Below, piece by piece: positions 20,031 to 31,078 of a stretch of 64,000 nucleotides of DNA. The translations under genes were made by a program, and so were the position numbers. This stretch comes from Castor canadensis (Eukaryota; Chordata; Mammalia; Rodentia; Castoridae). Under the pieces are notes generated by a model, which saw only the letters and a program-made list of their open reading frames with translations, had not been told where the DNA came from and searched no databases. Where the stretch lies: positions 126,843,583-126,907,582 of the forward strand of contig NC_133390.1 in NCBI RefSeq assembly GCF_047511655.1, given 5' to 3'. Within the stretch, counting starts at the first letter, position 1, and the number at the start of each line of letters is the position of its first letter.

Positions 20031-20154
20031 TGAACTACACCACTAGAAATAAACACTGTCTATACATCGTATATCTTTTTGGATTTCAGTAAGCTCTCTT
20101 TTTTGATGGAAAACCTATAGCAAAACCATGCTTATTACTGCTTCAGTTGAGGGG

Positions 20155-20331
20155 TTTTTTTTTTTTTTTGGGTACTGGAGCTTCAGCTCAGAGTTATACA
20201 CCTTGAGCCACTCCACCAGCCTCTTTTTTTTTTTGGTTAGGGTCTCGAGAACTATTTGTCCCAGTGGGTGTTCCTCCTGATCTTTGCCTCCTGAGTAGCT
20301 AAGGATAACAGGCATGAGCCACTGGCACCCG
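20155..20331 (-). mobile_element. B1-ID composite SINE
   Basis: Minus-strand T-tract, ID unit ('gggtactggagcttcagctc', 'cttgagccactccaccagcc'), T-tract, B1-like unit ('ggtctcgagaactatttgtcc', 'ctgagtagctaagg'). Confidence 0.92.
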
Positions 20332-20334
20332 AGT

Positions 20335-21479
20335 TTTTATTTTTGACAGAGCTAATTGTGCAATTGTGAGTCAAATAGTTCTCCAGGCAGAAATACAAGT
20401 TTTGCCCACTATCTCCATACCTATAAGTACCCACATTCAAATCTCTGATTTAACATTTATAATGCTGTTTCGTGGAGGTCCCCACCCCCATCTCAGGCAT
20501 TGCCTACTGCCTTTCCACTCACTTTCTTGGGCCAGCTCCAATTATACATATACCCTTTCTGTCTCTCAATATAGCTATCAGGCGGCTTGGGTTAAACCAG
20601 TAGCCAGTGTTGACCTATGACACCACAGACACTTCACTGCTGAACCAGGGAGTAACCTATGAATACTGTTTTTCCCTTGCCAAATTTCTTATTTTCCCTG
20701 GTGTTAGTAATTTACTTTTCCCATGTCTTAGTTCTTCAGATGTTTAGTCACTTTAATTTAACACAAGTGGTCTAAATTTGCTGGGAAGCAGAGAGATTGC
20801 TGTGTTCTAGCATGGTCACCCCCATGACCTTCCTCACTGGGAGCCTCTGACGGTTCCCCCTGCCTGATGGCGCCCTGTCACCATGGAGGCTCTCTGCCCC
20901 TTAGAGCCCTGCTCCCCTGTCCAGTATCCTTCTCTGATTTGCTCTGGCTTCCTTACTCCCATGGGAGGACACACGGCCTCTTCTGCTTTCCTAAGAAAGG
21001 ATGCATGTGGAAACTGAAACTTGGATCTTTCAGAATGTCTCGACTCTACTGTTATACAAAATTGTTTGACTAGGTAAAGAATGTTAGGTTGGAAGTTACT
21101 TTTCTTCAGAATTGCAAAAGTATTTCTCTATTGTCCTTTAGCTATCCTGACTTTTTTTAAAAAAAATTATTCCAATTTATCATCTTTCTCCCAACCTGTA
21201 TTGGAAGCCTGTAGAATATTCTTTTCCCCCAGAGATCTGATGCATGACAGTGAGAGTCTTCATATGAGTGTGAATTCTTCCCTTATACTGGGGCCTAGTA
21301 TGTTCTCTCAAAGAAAGAAAAGTTGTTTAAGGAGAGTTAAAAATTTTTTAACTCTTTCCATTATTTTGGTTCTTCAAAAACTCCTGTTACACTTTTTTTT
21401 TTTTTCTTCCATGCATGTTTCCTTACTGATTTACTACACCATGAACATTTTTTAGTCTCTGATCTCTGGCATTATCAGT
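20335..21479. other. Unassigned intron
   Basis: No family recognised, apart from A/T-rich tracts near 21,150-21,175 and a T-run near 21,392. An open frame at 21081-21455 has no coding signature. Confidence 0.5.
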
Positions 21480-21965
21480 TTTCTGTCATAAGGAAGAACC
21501 ATACTTGATCTCCTCCATCTTCCATTTTAAGATGAATGTGTTTCTACCTTTTCCTAATATGACCAGTACTATAGCAGTTGTCCTTTGTCCACCTGTTCAC
21601 ATTTGTCCAATGATTTTTCTTGAGAAAAAGTTCCTTAAAGTAGAATTGTTGGAGCTGGGTGCCGGTGGCTCACGCCTATAATCCTAGGAGTCAGAGATCA
21701 GGAGGACTGCAGTTCGAAGCCAGCCCTGGCAAATAGTTCCTGAGACCCTATCTTGAAAATACCCATCACAAAAAGGACTGGCGGAGTGGCTCAAAGTGAA
21801 GGCCCTGAGTTCGAGTCCCAGTACAGCCAAAAAAAAAAAAAAGTAGAATTGTTGGGTCAAAAGGTACACAAATTTAAGGGTTTTGTCACCTTAGAAGATA
21901 TCTTCCCTCAAAGTTCTTTCCTCAAATCCCCTGTAAATGATCATCAGTAGTATATGTCTATTAAG
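21480..21965 (-). mobile_element. Ancient L1M/HAL1-like fragment interrupted by a SINE
   Basis: The block 'ccttaaagtagaattgttgg', continuing after the SINE as 'gtcaaaaggtacacaaattt', matches the 'agtggaattgctgggtcaaagg' region seen antisense in old L1s. Diverged. Confidence 0.55.
21637..21855 (+). mobile_element. B1-ID composite SINE with 16-bp TSD
   Basis: B1-like unit 'gctgggtgccggtggctcac...gagaccctatcttg', linker, ID unit 'ggactggcggagtggctc...gagttcgagtcc', poly-A. The exact repeat aaagtagaattgttgg flanks it (21637-21652 and 21840-21855). The ID middle 'gtagagcacctgcctagcaag' is deleted. Confidence 0.96.
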
Positions 21966-22314
21966 CTAAATATGCTTTAAATTTATTTTTATTATTGGTA
22001 TTGGAGTTTGAATTTCAGGCTGTGTACTTGCTAGGCAGACACTCTTCCACTTGAGCCACACCTCCGGCCCTTTTTGCTTCACTTTCCGGGGTCTCATCAT
22101 TTTGCCCGGGGCCAGCCTTGAACACTGACCCTCCTCCCTAGGCCTCCTGGTATAGATGACGGGTCTGAGCCACCATACCCAGCTTCATTGGTTAAGATAT
22201 GGTTTTGCTAACTTTTTGCCCAGGCTGGCCTCCAGCCATGATCCTCCCCATTTCTTCCTTCTCAGTAACTAGGATTACAAGTGTGAGCCACTGCACCAAG
22301 CCTAAATATACTTT
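21966..22314 (-). mobile_element. Trimeric SINE with TSD
   Basis: Minus-strand order is ID unit ('ggtattggagtttgaatttc', 'cacttgagccacacctccgg'), B1-like unit ('ttgcccggggccagccttg'), then a second B1-like unit ('tttgcccaggctggcctcc', 'ctaggattacaagtgtg'). Flanked by ctaaatatgcttt (21966) and ctaaatatacttt (22302). Confidence 0.88.
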
Positions 22315-23954
22315 TTAAAAGGATTTTGGAGGAACTCTTAAAATTCGAAATGCTAAGGATCACCTGAAAAGATATACTGTGTTTTAATTTGAAGATACTT
22401 TTTAGTTCATGGTTTAACATCTAGATAAGGATGCAGCTTATCATGAACTTTTTTTGATGTCATGAAATGATACCACTGACTCTTTATCTGCAGATGGGGT
22501 GTGTGTCTTAAACTATTCCAGTCCCATCCCTGAGATTAAGATACACCCGCCCACAAAATGCTACTTTCAGCCCTGTAAAAATACTGAGACAAAGAATTGT
22601 AAAGACTCGGACTTCTGCTTGAACCTGAGGAAATGAAATAATGGAAATCAAAATACAATGTTTCTCCCAATCTCTTGTCAAATTGCTTGCTCTGGCCAGT
22701 TCACAGGGCGATTGGTAGTAGCTGTTCCTGCTAAGACAGACAAGGCTTTGCCAATTTAACACTGTGTTGCCGCCAAATCGTGCTTTCCTTCCTTTTAAAG
22801 TTCTATAACAAGCTAGAAGCAGTCCAGTACATGACCTGTGAATTGTAGGATGCTGTGATCTCATAAGTATTACAAGTACTTGAAGAATAAAAGTGATTTG
22901 TAAGAAGCTGAGTTAATTGTGCCCTTCCTATTATTGGTGACTTTTAAATGAATTATAGCATGAATGCAGTAATGTTAGCTCACCTTTTATTTACTTACTG
23001 TGATGAGTAAACTTAGTTGGGGAAGGATAAGTAGGGTTTACTGAGAGCTACAATCTAAATAACTCTACCGTTTTATTGCGTTCCTTTTAAAAATAACAAG
23101 CAAAAGCAATGCTCAGTCCATAGAGAAATGCAGGTCAGAAAAACATCAAAAACGAGTTCTTGCTCCTCACAGTGGTTCCTCACAGGCATGGTACACCCCC
23201 AGTCTAGACGTGGGTATGGTTTTGAGGTTAGTTTTGTTACAGTAATGCCTGGGATTTCTCCTGGAACTCGGGACCCTGGGGGCCCGGAATGCTGACCGGC
23301 CTGAAGTGCACGGTGCAGTTTCCAAAATCACAAAGAGTTGCTTCACCAGTTGCCAGAGCTGTTGGCTCACAGCTCACTGCTGTGGAACTCTGAGTGAACC
23401 ATCATTTACCCTTAGAGTAAACTGTTCCAGAATTTCTTAAGTGGTCATGAATTATTTACCGTAATTTTTAGGGGAAAATGTAATCCCTGGTAAACAACTC
23501 TTTGTTTCTTGCTATGACCGTTTGTGCTAGTTTCTTTCTTTTGTTTCTCAGATCCACTCTTCCTGCTCTCACCTGGGAGGCTGAACTGTGGAACTCTCAG
23601 GGGCTCCCCTGCCCTCTTATGTGCCTGTGGTGTTATCCTCTGGGGGCACCCACAGGTGGTTGTAGTCAAGGACAGCAGGTTCTGGGCATCCCTCCTCAGG
23701 ATTCTTGCCTGCTGAGTTTCAGCAGATTGGCTGTGTCCTCTGTGAAAGGCAGAATTGTGGCTGGCAGCGGGCAGCCCTCTCCATGCTGCTGTTTGCTCTG
23801 GCTCTGATCGCCATGCATTCCCCTCTGCTTTCCCTTGCCAGGCTCTACACTGTCACTGTGGTTTTCCTGCACTCAGCTTTACAAATAACACCTTTATTCA
23901 ACTCCACTCAGATTACCCAATCTGGCCTGGTTTCCTGCTGAGACTGGTACACTA
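22315..23954. other. Unassigned intron
   Basis: About 1.6 kb without assignable repeats. Open frames such as 22508-22864 (minus) and 23502-23807 (plus) lack recognisable domains. Confidence 0.5.
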
Positions 23955-24150
23955 CCTTTCCTCATCAATCATTAATTTCTTACCACATTCTTAATGGCCA
24001 CATAGTATTCCATTAAGGTCCAGGTTCTTCCCCTTCTTTTGACAACATTGTAACAAACATCCTTTAAACTAAACCTTTCTGGATGCTCTTTAATGTTTCT
24101 AAGGATGAATACTTAGAATTGACTTTAAAAAAAAAAGGGTAAATGAATCT
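23955..24150 (-). mobile_element. Ancient L1M fragment
   Basis: 'ttaatggccacatagtattccatt', 'gtaacaaacatcc' and 'aaggatgaatacttagaattg' match the antisense old-L1 'catagtattccattgtatgg' region. Confidence 0.5.
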
Positions 24151-24725
24151 TTAAAGCTGAGTATATTGGGTATAGAGTAAAACACACCCTTTTTAGTGTA
24201 GAGTTCTATGAGTTTGGTTATGTGCTTTTCAAAAAAAAATTTTATTGAGATAAATTCGTATATAAAATTGACCTTTTTAAAGGCTCTGATTTTAGGATAA
24301 TCAGGGTTGTGCACCTATCACCGTTATCTAATTTTAGTACTTCACCTCAAAAAGAACATACGGGTACTTTATTCCTCTGTTGTCAAATAGTGTTCTCTTG
24401 TATAGATAGACGCATTTTGTTTATCCGTTCATCCACTGGATATTTGGGTTTTGCTTCCATATTTTTGCTATTATGAATTAATGCTGCTATGAACCTTCAT
24501 ACATGTTTTCATTTCTCTTGGGCGTTTAGCTAGGAATGGAATTACTGAGTCATATGGTGACTTTGTTCAATATTTTAAGGCACTGCTAGTTGTTCCCAAA
24601 GGCTGTACCACTTTCAGTCCCACCAGCAATATGAGAATTCTGATTTCTCCACATCCTTACTAAGATTTACTCTGTCTTTGATTTGAGCCACCTCACAGGG
24701 TGTAGAGTGATTTCTCACTGTGTTG

Positions 24726-24806
24726 TTTTTCTTTTTGGCAGTACTGGGATTTGAACTCTGCTTGGTAAGCAGGCACTCTGTCTCTTAAGCCATTCCACCA
24801 GCCTTG
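24726..24806 (-). mobile_element. ID-like SINE nested in L1M
   Basis: 'ggcagtactgggatttgaactc', a shortened middle, 'cttaagccattccaccagcc' on the minus strand. Confidence 0.9.
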
Positions 24807-25324
24807 GTCATTTGTATATCTTCTTTGGAGAAATGTCTATTCAAATCTTTTGCCAATTTAAAAATCAAAAATTAGATTCCTTTGCCTTTTATTGCTGAGT
24901 TGTAAGAGTTCTTTATTCTGGTACAAATTCCTTATCAGATACATGATTTGAAAATCTTTCTCTTCCATTCTGTGGGTTGTCTTTTCACTTTTCTTAATAG
25001 TGGCCTTTGAAGTGCAAAAGTTCTTTATTTTGATGAAATTCAGTTTATGTATTTTTTTTCTTTTGTTGTTTGTGCTTTTGATGGTATAGCTAAGAAAACT
25101 TTGTCTAATCCACAGTCACGATTCACTCCTGTGTTTTCTTCTACGAGTTTTATAGTTTTGGGTCTATATTTATGCTTGTGATTCATTTTGAGTTCATTTT
25201 AGTGTATGGTGAAGTAAGGGTTTAACTTCAGGCTGTAACATACAGATATCTAATTGTCTCAGCACCATTTGTTTAAAAAATGGTTTTTTTTGTTTGCCAT
25301 TCTATTTTCTGGGCACCCTTGTTA

Positions 25325-25451
25325 AAAATCAAATGAGGGGGGCTGGTGGAGTGGCTCAAGCGGTAGAGTGCCTGCCTAGCAAGCGTGAGGCCCTGAGTTC
25401 AAACCCCAGTACCACCAAAAAAAAAAAAGAAAAGAAAAGAAAATCAAATGA
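25325..25451 (+). mobile_element. Full-length young ID-like SINE with exact TSD
   Basis: A near-consensus copy: 'gggctggtggagtggctc', 'aagcggtagagtgcctgcc', 'tagcaagcgtgaggccctg', 'agttcaaaccccagtaccacc', then a tail of A and GAAAA units. The exact 12-bp repeat aaaatcaaatga lies at 25325-25336 and 25440-25451. Confidence 0.97.
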
Positions 25452-25560
25452 CCATAAATATAAGGGCTTATTTCTGGATTCTGAGTTCCACTTGAAGGGT
25501 ATAGTGTACATCCTTTATGTTAGTACCACACTGTACTGATTACTGACATTGTCAGAATAT

Positions 25561-25985
25561 GTCCCTATCATTAAGCACCTCCTTCCCCTTTTCCCTTCTT
25601 TTTCTCAAGAGAGTGTTCTCTCTCTCTCTCTCTCTCTTTTGCAGTACCGGGGTTTGAACTAGGGGCCTATACCTTGAGCCGCTCCACCAGCCCTTTTTTG
25701 TATTGGGTTTTTTCGAGATAGGATCTCATGAACTGTTTGCCTGGGCTGGCTTTGAACTGTGATTCTGCTGATCTCTACTTTCTAAGAAGCTAGGATTACA
25801 GACACGAGTGCTGGCAAGAATATACTCTGTTACCTTTCCACCTTCTGCCATGGGATGACTCTGCAGGAAGCCCTGGGCCCCTCCACCTTGGACTTCCCAG
25901 CCTCCAGAACTATAAAATAAATCCCTGTTCTTTGTCTGATCTCAGTATTCTATGATTGCAGAATAAAATAAACTAAAGCAGTATT
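25561..25985 (+). mobile_element. MaLR (MST/MLT1-like) LTR interrupted by a SINE
   Basis: 5' of the SINE is 'tctcaagagagtgttctctctc'. 3' of it is 'ctttccaccttctgccatggg', 'cttggacttcccagcctccag', 'aactataaaataaatccctg' and a terminal region. This is the 3' half of a MaLR LTR including its AATAAA signal. Non-coding only. Confidence 0.75.
25613..25815 (-). mobile_element. B1-ID composite SINE with (TC)n tail
   Basis: Tail position carries (TC)n at 25617-25638, then ID unit ('gcagtaccggggtttgaac', 'cttgagccgctccaccagcc') and B1-like unit ('aggatctcatgaactgtttgcc'). Confidence 0.92.
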
Positions 25986-26129
25986 TGACTTTAATCTTGT
26001 AATTTATTTTAGCAGAATGTATAAAGTTGGGCTGTAACTTTGTTTTCAGATGTCAACTCAGTTGCCTTGACAACTGATAAATGCATTCTTCATTCACTGA
26101 TCTGGATTGTTTGCAGTTTTTCATTTACT

Positions 26130-26300
26130 TAGTTCTTGTATCTCCTTGGTTTTAACTCTATATTTCATAGTCCATTCCACTTTTTGTTCCTGTGTTTAAT
26201 ATCTATAGCTTTATAATACATTTTAGCATCTGATTGGGTAATCCCATCCAGAAGGATGCTTATTCTCTATTTTCAGATGTTTATTCTTCAAGTTGTAATT
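26130..26300 (-). mobile_element. Ancient L1 fragment, probable
   Basis: 'gttcctgtgtttaatatctatag', 'ctttataatacattttagcatc' and 'gggtaatcccatcc' parallel the antisense L1 'tactatagctttgtaatata...' region. Confidence 0.45.
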
Positions 26301-26651
26301 TAGATTTTTTTTTAACTCATTCACTGCTATGTCCCCTGTCCCTTGTCAAATTATATTAAGTGGTTTTTTTGTTTTTTGTTTTTTTTTATAAAATACATAG
26401 ACTAATTTTGGGAAAAGGGGTTCATGCTCTCTAGCTCCTAGCAGGGAAATTCCCTAACTATTGTCCTGTCTCAGGTTATGTGTTAAATCTTATACTTCTT
26501 AAGGTCTTTCCTAGCCTAAAATGCTAAGAGTTCTACATCATAAATTACGATATCTTGTTTATTCAGGCATCAAAATGTATTGAATATTTACTGTATGCCA
26601 GAATCTGTGTCTAGCACTTAGAATATATTGGTAAATAGCACCTTTCTGCTC

Positions 26652-26826
26652 CTTTTGTGTGTGAGCTGGACTAGGGTTTGAACTAAGGTCTTTCAAAGCA
26701 GGTGCTCTACCGCTTGAGCCACAGCTCTGGTCCAGTTTGCTCTGGTTATTTTGAAGATGGGATCTTACCAACTACTTGCCCAGGCTGGTCTCAAACTGTC
26801 ATCCTCCTGATCTCAGTCTCCCAGCA
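26652..26826 (-). mobile_element. 5'-truncated B1-ID composite SINE
   Basis: ID unit ('tagggtttgaactaagg', 'accgcttgagccacagc') and B1-like unit ('gggatcttaccaactacttgcc', 'gatctcagtctccc'), ending where the L1 insertion begins. Confidence 0.85.
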
Positions 26827-27681
26827 TCCTTCTATTTTTATTTTATTTTTCCTTTTTATTTTTTATTTATTTATTTTTTATTCATATGTGCATACAATGC
26901 TGGGGTCATTTCTCCCCCTGCCCCCACCCCCTCCCTTACCACCCACTCTGCCCCCTCCCTCTCCCCCCCACCTCCGGTAGATCAATGTTTAGCTTTTTAA
27001 GTAGCCCCCCAATTTTTTTCCAGAGTGGTTGTACTAGTTTACATTCCTACCAACAGTGTAAGAGGGTTCCTTTTTCCCCGCATCCTCGCCAACACCTGTT
27101 GTTTAGTTCACTTGCCCATTTCTTTATTAGTTCATTAGTTTTGGGAGAATTTAGTTTTTTAAGTTCCCTATATATTCTAGTTATCAGTCCTTTGTCTGAT
27201 GTATAGCTGGCAAATATTTTCTTCCACTCTGTGGGTGTTCTCTTCAGTTTAGAGACCATTTTTTTTGTTGAGCAGAAGCTTTTTAGTTTTATGAAGTCCC
27301 ATTTATCTATGCTATCTCTTAGTTGCTGTGTTGCTGGGGTTTTGTTGAGAAAGTTCTTACCTATACCTACTAACTCCAGAGTATTTCCTACTCTTTCTTG
27401 TATCAACTTAAGAGTTTGGGGTCTGATATTAAGATCCTTGATCCATTTGAGTTAATATTGGTATAGGGTGATATACATGGATCTAGTTTCAGTTTTTTGC
27501 AGACTGCTAACCAGTTTTCCCAGCAGTTTTTGTTGAAGAGGCTGCTTTTTCTCCATCGTATATTTTTAGCGCCTTTGTCAAAGACAAGTTGGTTATAGTT
27601 GTGTGGCTTCGTATGTGGGTCCTCTGTTCTGTTCCACTGGTCTTCATGTCTGTTTTTGCCAGCACCCTTCTATTTTTATTT
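26826..27681 (-). mobile_element. Young L1, 5'-truncated, with two internal deletions and TSD
   Basis: The minus strand contains an intact 119-codon stretch of ORF2 (27047-27406), with KNFLNKTPATQQLRDSIDKW and the KKWASELNN motif, and further ORF2 sequence to 27,658. After KKWASELNN the sequence jumps to the much later 'tgttggcgaggatgcgggg' region. After 'aacattgatctacc' it jumps again into the G-rich 3' UTR (about 26,905-26,975) and tail. The element is flanked by cttctatttttattt (26829 and 27667). Too incomplete to mobilise itself. Confidence 0.93.
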
Positions 27682-28863
27682 AAACAAATGATCAATGATA
27701 GGCTGTGGGACACAAAAAAAAAATATGCTTAGGAAGATCTTGAATCATAGTAGGAAAAAACTCCAAGTTTTCAAGTTGAGCAGAACTGCAAGAGGCATTT
27801 ATTCCTTGTAGGCCTCTGGTCCTTTATTGGCCTCATGGTATTAAATCTAAAATAGATGCAAAGAGATGCCAAGTACAATTTGTTTCCCTTTTCCCTGAGA
27901 TTTATGACCAGTGCTTTTCCAGGAAGTTGACAGTCCTCTTTCTTAGATAAGCATTTTTACCACTTAAAGGGTTTTTACATTTATTATCTCACTTGATAAT
28001 ATACCAGCCCCAGGTTCTGAGGAATCCCTCCTTTGTTTCACTTTCATTTCTAGGTGAGCCATTATTTGAGGAAATCCTTCCCAAGTTATACATGAATGAG
28101 TCAACTGTACTTTTGAAGTAAAAGGTGAAACAAATCCTGTCAGATCGCTTGTGCCCCTTCCATATCCAGCCATCAGACTCAGGGTAACTAGCCCAGTAGC
28201 CTCTGCCTTCCATTGAAAAGTAGGATGTCCGTTGTCTTGGTCAGGGTTCAGAGGACAGGACCCATCATAGGTGGCTGAAGCAGCAAGGATTTACTGTGCA
28301 TCACTGGATGATTTTCAGCATATTGGGGAGGGTTGGAGGAGCAAACTCTAGGCTGAACTTCCAGGAACACTTGGTCTGTCATCAGCAGGAAGGTGAGGAA
28401 GCAGGATCTGCTCTCACAGCTTCTGGGTCCTGGACCTCCATTGTCTCCATTGTCATACATGTACCAAATCGTAGAAGCCCTCAGACTTGCCTCTCAATCT
28501 ATGAAGCTAGAAACAGGACACTGGGATTTTTCACTTACAGCACCACGGAAAAACTAAACGCCTTCTTGGATGTGTCTGCCAGACACAGAAGCAGCCAAAT
28601 TATGTCCTCCAAATGTGATGTTGTGTTTTGCCTTCTAAATCCTGGGTGGGTGTGTCTGCCAAAGCTATGTCAGAGCTTCCCAGCCTCCAGTGAGCAGTAA
28701 GGTAGTCAGGCACACTGTGAGGGGAACAGTTAGAGGAGAGTCAATCCACATGGAGTATTTACTAATCTACTTTCATTGGATTCTGCTCAGCCACTGTGTT
28801 GAAGGTACAGAACACCTGCAACTTGTGCTTCTAGAACATTCTAAGGACTTGTCCTTTGTATTT
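27682..28863. other. Unassigned intron
   Basis: No assignable repeats or exons in about 1.2 kb. A 134-codon open frame at 28296-28700 has no recognised domain. Confidence 0.5.
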
Positions 28864-28868
28864 AAAAT

Positions 28869-29109
28869 ATGCATTTGCGCTAGGTGCTGGTGGCTCTTAC
28901 CTGTAATTCTAGCTACTTGGGAGGCTGAGATCAGGAGGGTCATGGTTCAAGGCCAGCCCAAGCAAATATCTTGAGACCCCCCCCCATCTCCAAAATAACC
29001 AGAGCAAAAGTGGACTGGAGGAGTGGCTTAAAGAGTAGAGCACCTGCTTTGCAAGCATGAAGCCCTGAGTTCAAACCCTAGTCCCACTCCACCCCCCAAA
29101 ATGCATTTG
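28869..29109 (+). mobile_element. B1-ID composite SINE with TSD
   Basis: B1-like unit ('ggtgctggtggctcttacc', 'agctacttgggaggctgag') and ID unit ('ggactggaggagtggctt', 'gagttcaaaccc'), with a C-rich tail. atgcatttg flanks it (28869 and 29101). Confidence 0.93.
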
Positions 29110-30706
29110 ATTCCTTGCTTTGTGCTGTTCTTCAGCAGACCTCGTATTTCCTGAAGGCCCATCTATAATAATGAGAAAGGTAATGATGACTTCACACTGT
29201 AGCAGAAGATCAAGTGAGCTAGAATATATGTAAGCCCTGTCCCAACAGTAAATATTAGTTTATTTTTTGGGCAAATGTAGGTTTATTTCTTCACTTTTTC
29301 CCACAGTGTATCTAGACTCATAAGATTAATCCTGCTTGAACAGCTGCCGCATTTGGAATGAGCTCTTAGTGTGTTTCCACAAACCCAGCAATGGGCACAG
29401 AATTTAGACCCTAATATGTGCTGGGTTTACAATTAGGTCATACATTTCAAAAAGCTTAATGCTTAAAAGCTACAGTAAGAACCAAAAAAGACCTACTTAC
29501 TTTAATTTTTAGTATGTTGAGTTCATTTAGACTTTGTAAAAGATGAATAGAATGATCTAGCCACAATGATGAATGTTGTGCGGCTTTGTACATACAGTAG
29601 GAAGAGTGCATCAACTTTCATTCCCCTAGGTTTTATTCGAAGAAAGCCTAAAAAGTGATCAGGTGGTTCATTTTCCAGAGGTCTGAGTTTAATGACCTGT
29701 GCTGGAAAACATGCAAACCTCCAACCTAGTCTCACCTTGCCCTTTCCTTCATGTATCCAAAATCTAATTATAAAAAGTGCTGCTTGCTGGGGGAAAAGAA
29801 TTTGGAGGAGAAAGACAACTTTATTGTTTATTTGAAACCTGCCTTGTTTCCCAGAAAGGTCTTGAGGCAGGACACAAATCATTAAATTGAGGCTGTAAAA
29901 GGCTGCAACAAGAAATTTGTGTCAGTCAGGGATGGAAAAGCATTGGAGATGACTTTACAGAAGAAAAACAAAATTGGAAGGCTAATCATTGAGCATGTTT
30001 GCAGGGGCTTCTGGAATAACATACTTGAAGACGGAGTGAGTGCCTGTGCTGCCCACCACCGTGCACAGTAGTGCACAGAGAAAGCACTAAGAACTTGTCT
30101 GCTAATTGCCCTTGAACCCTATCTTTGCTGCAGTGGGGGGATGTCTACGCGCTGAGGCTCTGGGCTTCTGGTTCACAGGCCCCAAACTTCTTAGAAATGG
30201 AGATGTTTGAGGAGATCTGTACTGAATTTTCTACTTGCATATATGTTGGAAAGTTTACTAAAGTTTCTTTAACTGTAACATGAATCTTGAGTGGTTTTCC
30301 TTTTCATTCGAATTTCAGGTGATGAGCTAATGTTTATACTGCCCTGGGAAACTGATGTTGGAGTTTTTAATTCCTTTCTGTGACTAAGTTGGTTTAATGA
30401 AAGGTGGACGGTGGAAGTTCAGTTCACTAGGTGCTGGTCAAGGCTGGCTTCGCTGCTCTGCAAACAAGAGCTCGGGGGGAGCGGCCACTTAGGCTTTCCC
30501 ATCTCCCAAGCACTTGACAAATCGTACCAGTTGCTGACTTGCACAACTCAGAAGTGGGGTGGTGGCTTCTGTGGACTTTTCCCATGCTTCCAAAACTAAG
30601 ATTCCTTCCTTTTTTAGATGAAACTTTCTTATGTGTGAAATATCATGAAGTTCTAAAACCCATATACAATTTAAAGTAAAATAAGACAGTTCGTAACCAT
30701 ATGCCA
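29110..30706. other. Unassigned intron
   Basis: About 1.6 kb without assignable repeats. A 119-codon minus-strand open frame (29523-29882) has no recognised domain. Confidence 0.5.
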
Positions 30707-30707
30707 C

Positions 30708-31078
30708 TTTAGTCTGTGCTGCAGTAAGGAAGACCCGAGACTTATAATTTATAAAGAACAGAAATTTATTCCTCACTGTTCTGGAGGTTGGGAAATTCAA
30801 GATTAAGGTGGCAGCAGGTTCATTGTCTGCTGAGGGTCAGGTCCCTGCTTCCAACATGTGCTGAGTCCTGCAGAGAGAGTGCTGTGTCCTCACAGGACAG
30901 AAGGCAGGAGGTCAGAAAGGACCAAATTCCCTTTGTCCAGGCTTTTTATTCGTGAGGGGCAGATCCCCGGCATGTAAACCCTACTCCAAACTCACCCACC
31001 CAACAGTGTTGCATCAGGCATTAAGTTTCCTCCACATGAATTTTGGGGTGGCATATTCAGACTGTAGCACCTGCGACT
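30708..31078 (-). mobile_element. MLT1/MST-type MaLR LTR, nearly complete
   Basis: Antisense landmarks in order: 'gacttataatttataaagaacag', 'tcactgttctggaggttggg', 'aagattaaggtggcagcagg', 'gctgtgtcctcacaggacag', 'cctactccaaactc', 'gaattttggggtggcatattc', 'gactgtagca'. Non-coding LTR; no internal retroviral genes nearby. Confidence 0.85.

Larger units (their letters stand above)
24225..25560 (-). mobile_element. Ancient L1M ORF2 segment with two nested ID SINEs
   Basis: Antisense L1 landmarks run through the segment: 'gttttatccgttcatccactgg'-like, 'ggaattactgagtcatatgg', 'cagtcccaccagcaatatgag', 'tcttctttggagaaatgtc', 'ttgagttcattttagtgtatgg', 'cagcaccatttgttt', 'tagtaccacactgtactg'. Frames are broken. 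SINEs lie at 24,726-24,805 (minus) and 25,337-25,439 (plus). Confidence 0.88.

Noticed and set aside
22508..22864. 118-codon minus-strand open frame
   Set aside because: No recognisable domain or homologue, intronic, length within chance expectation.
27047..27406. 119-codon minus-strand open frame with clear homology
   Set aside because: It is a fragment of L1 ORF2 in a 5'-truncated, deleted copy, reported as a mobile element rather than a host gene.
28538..28556. Partial REST/NRSF-like motif (acagcaccacgga)
   Set aside because: Only the left half and centre match. The right half of the element is missing.
28296..28700. 134-codon plus-strand open frame
   Set aside because: No recognisable protein family; composition resembles surrounding intron.
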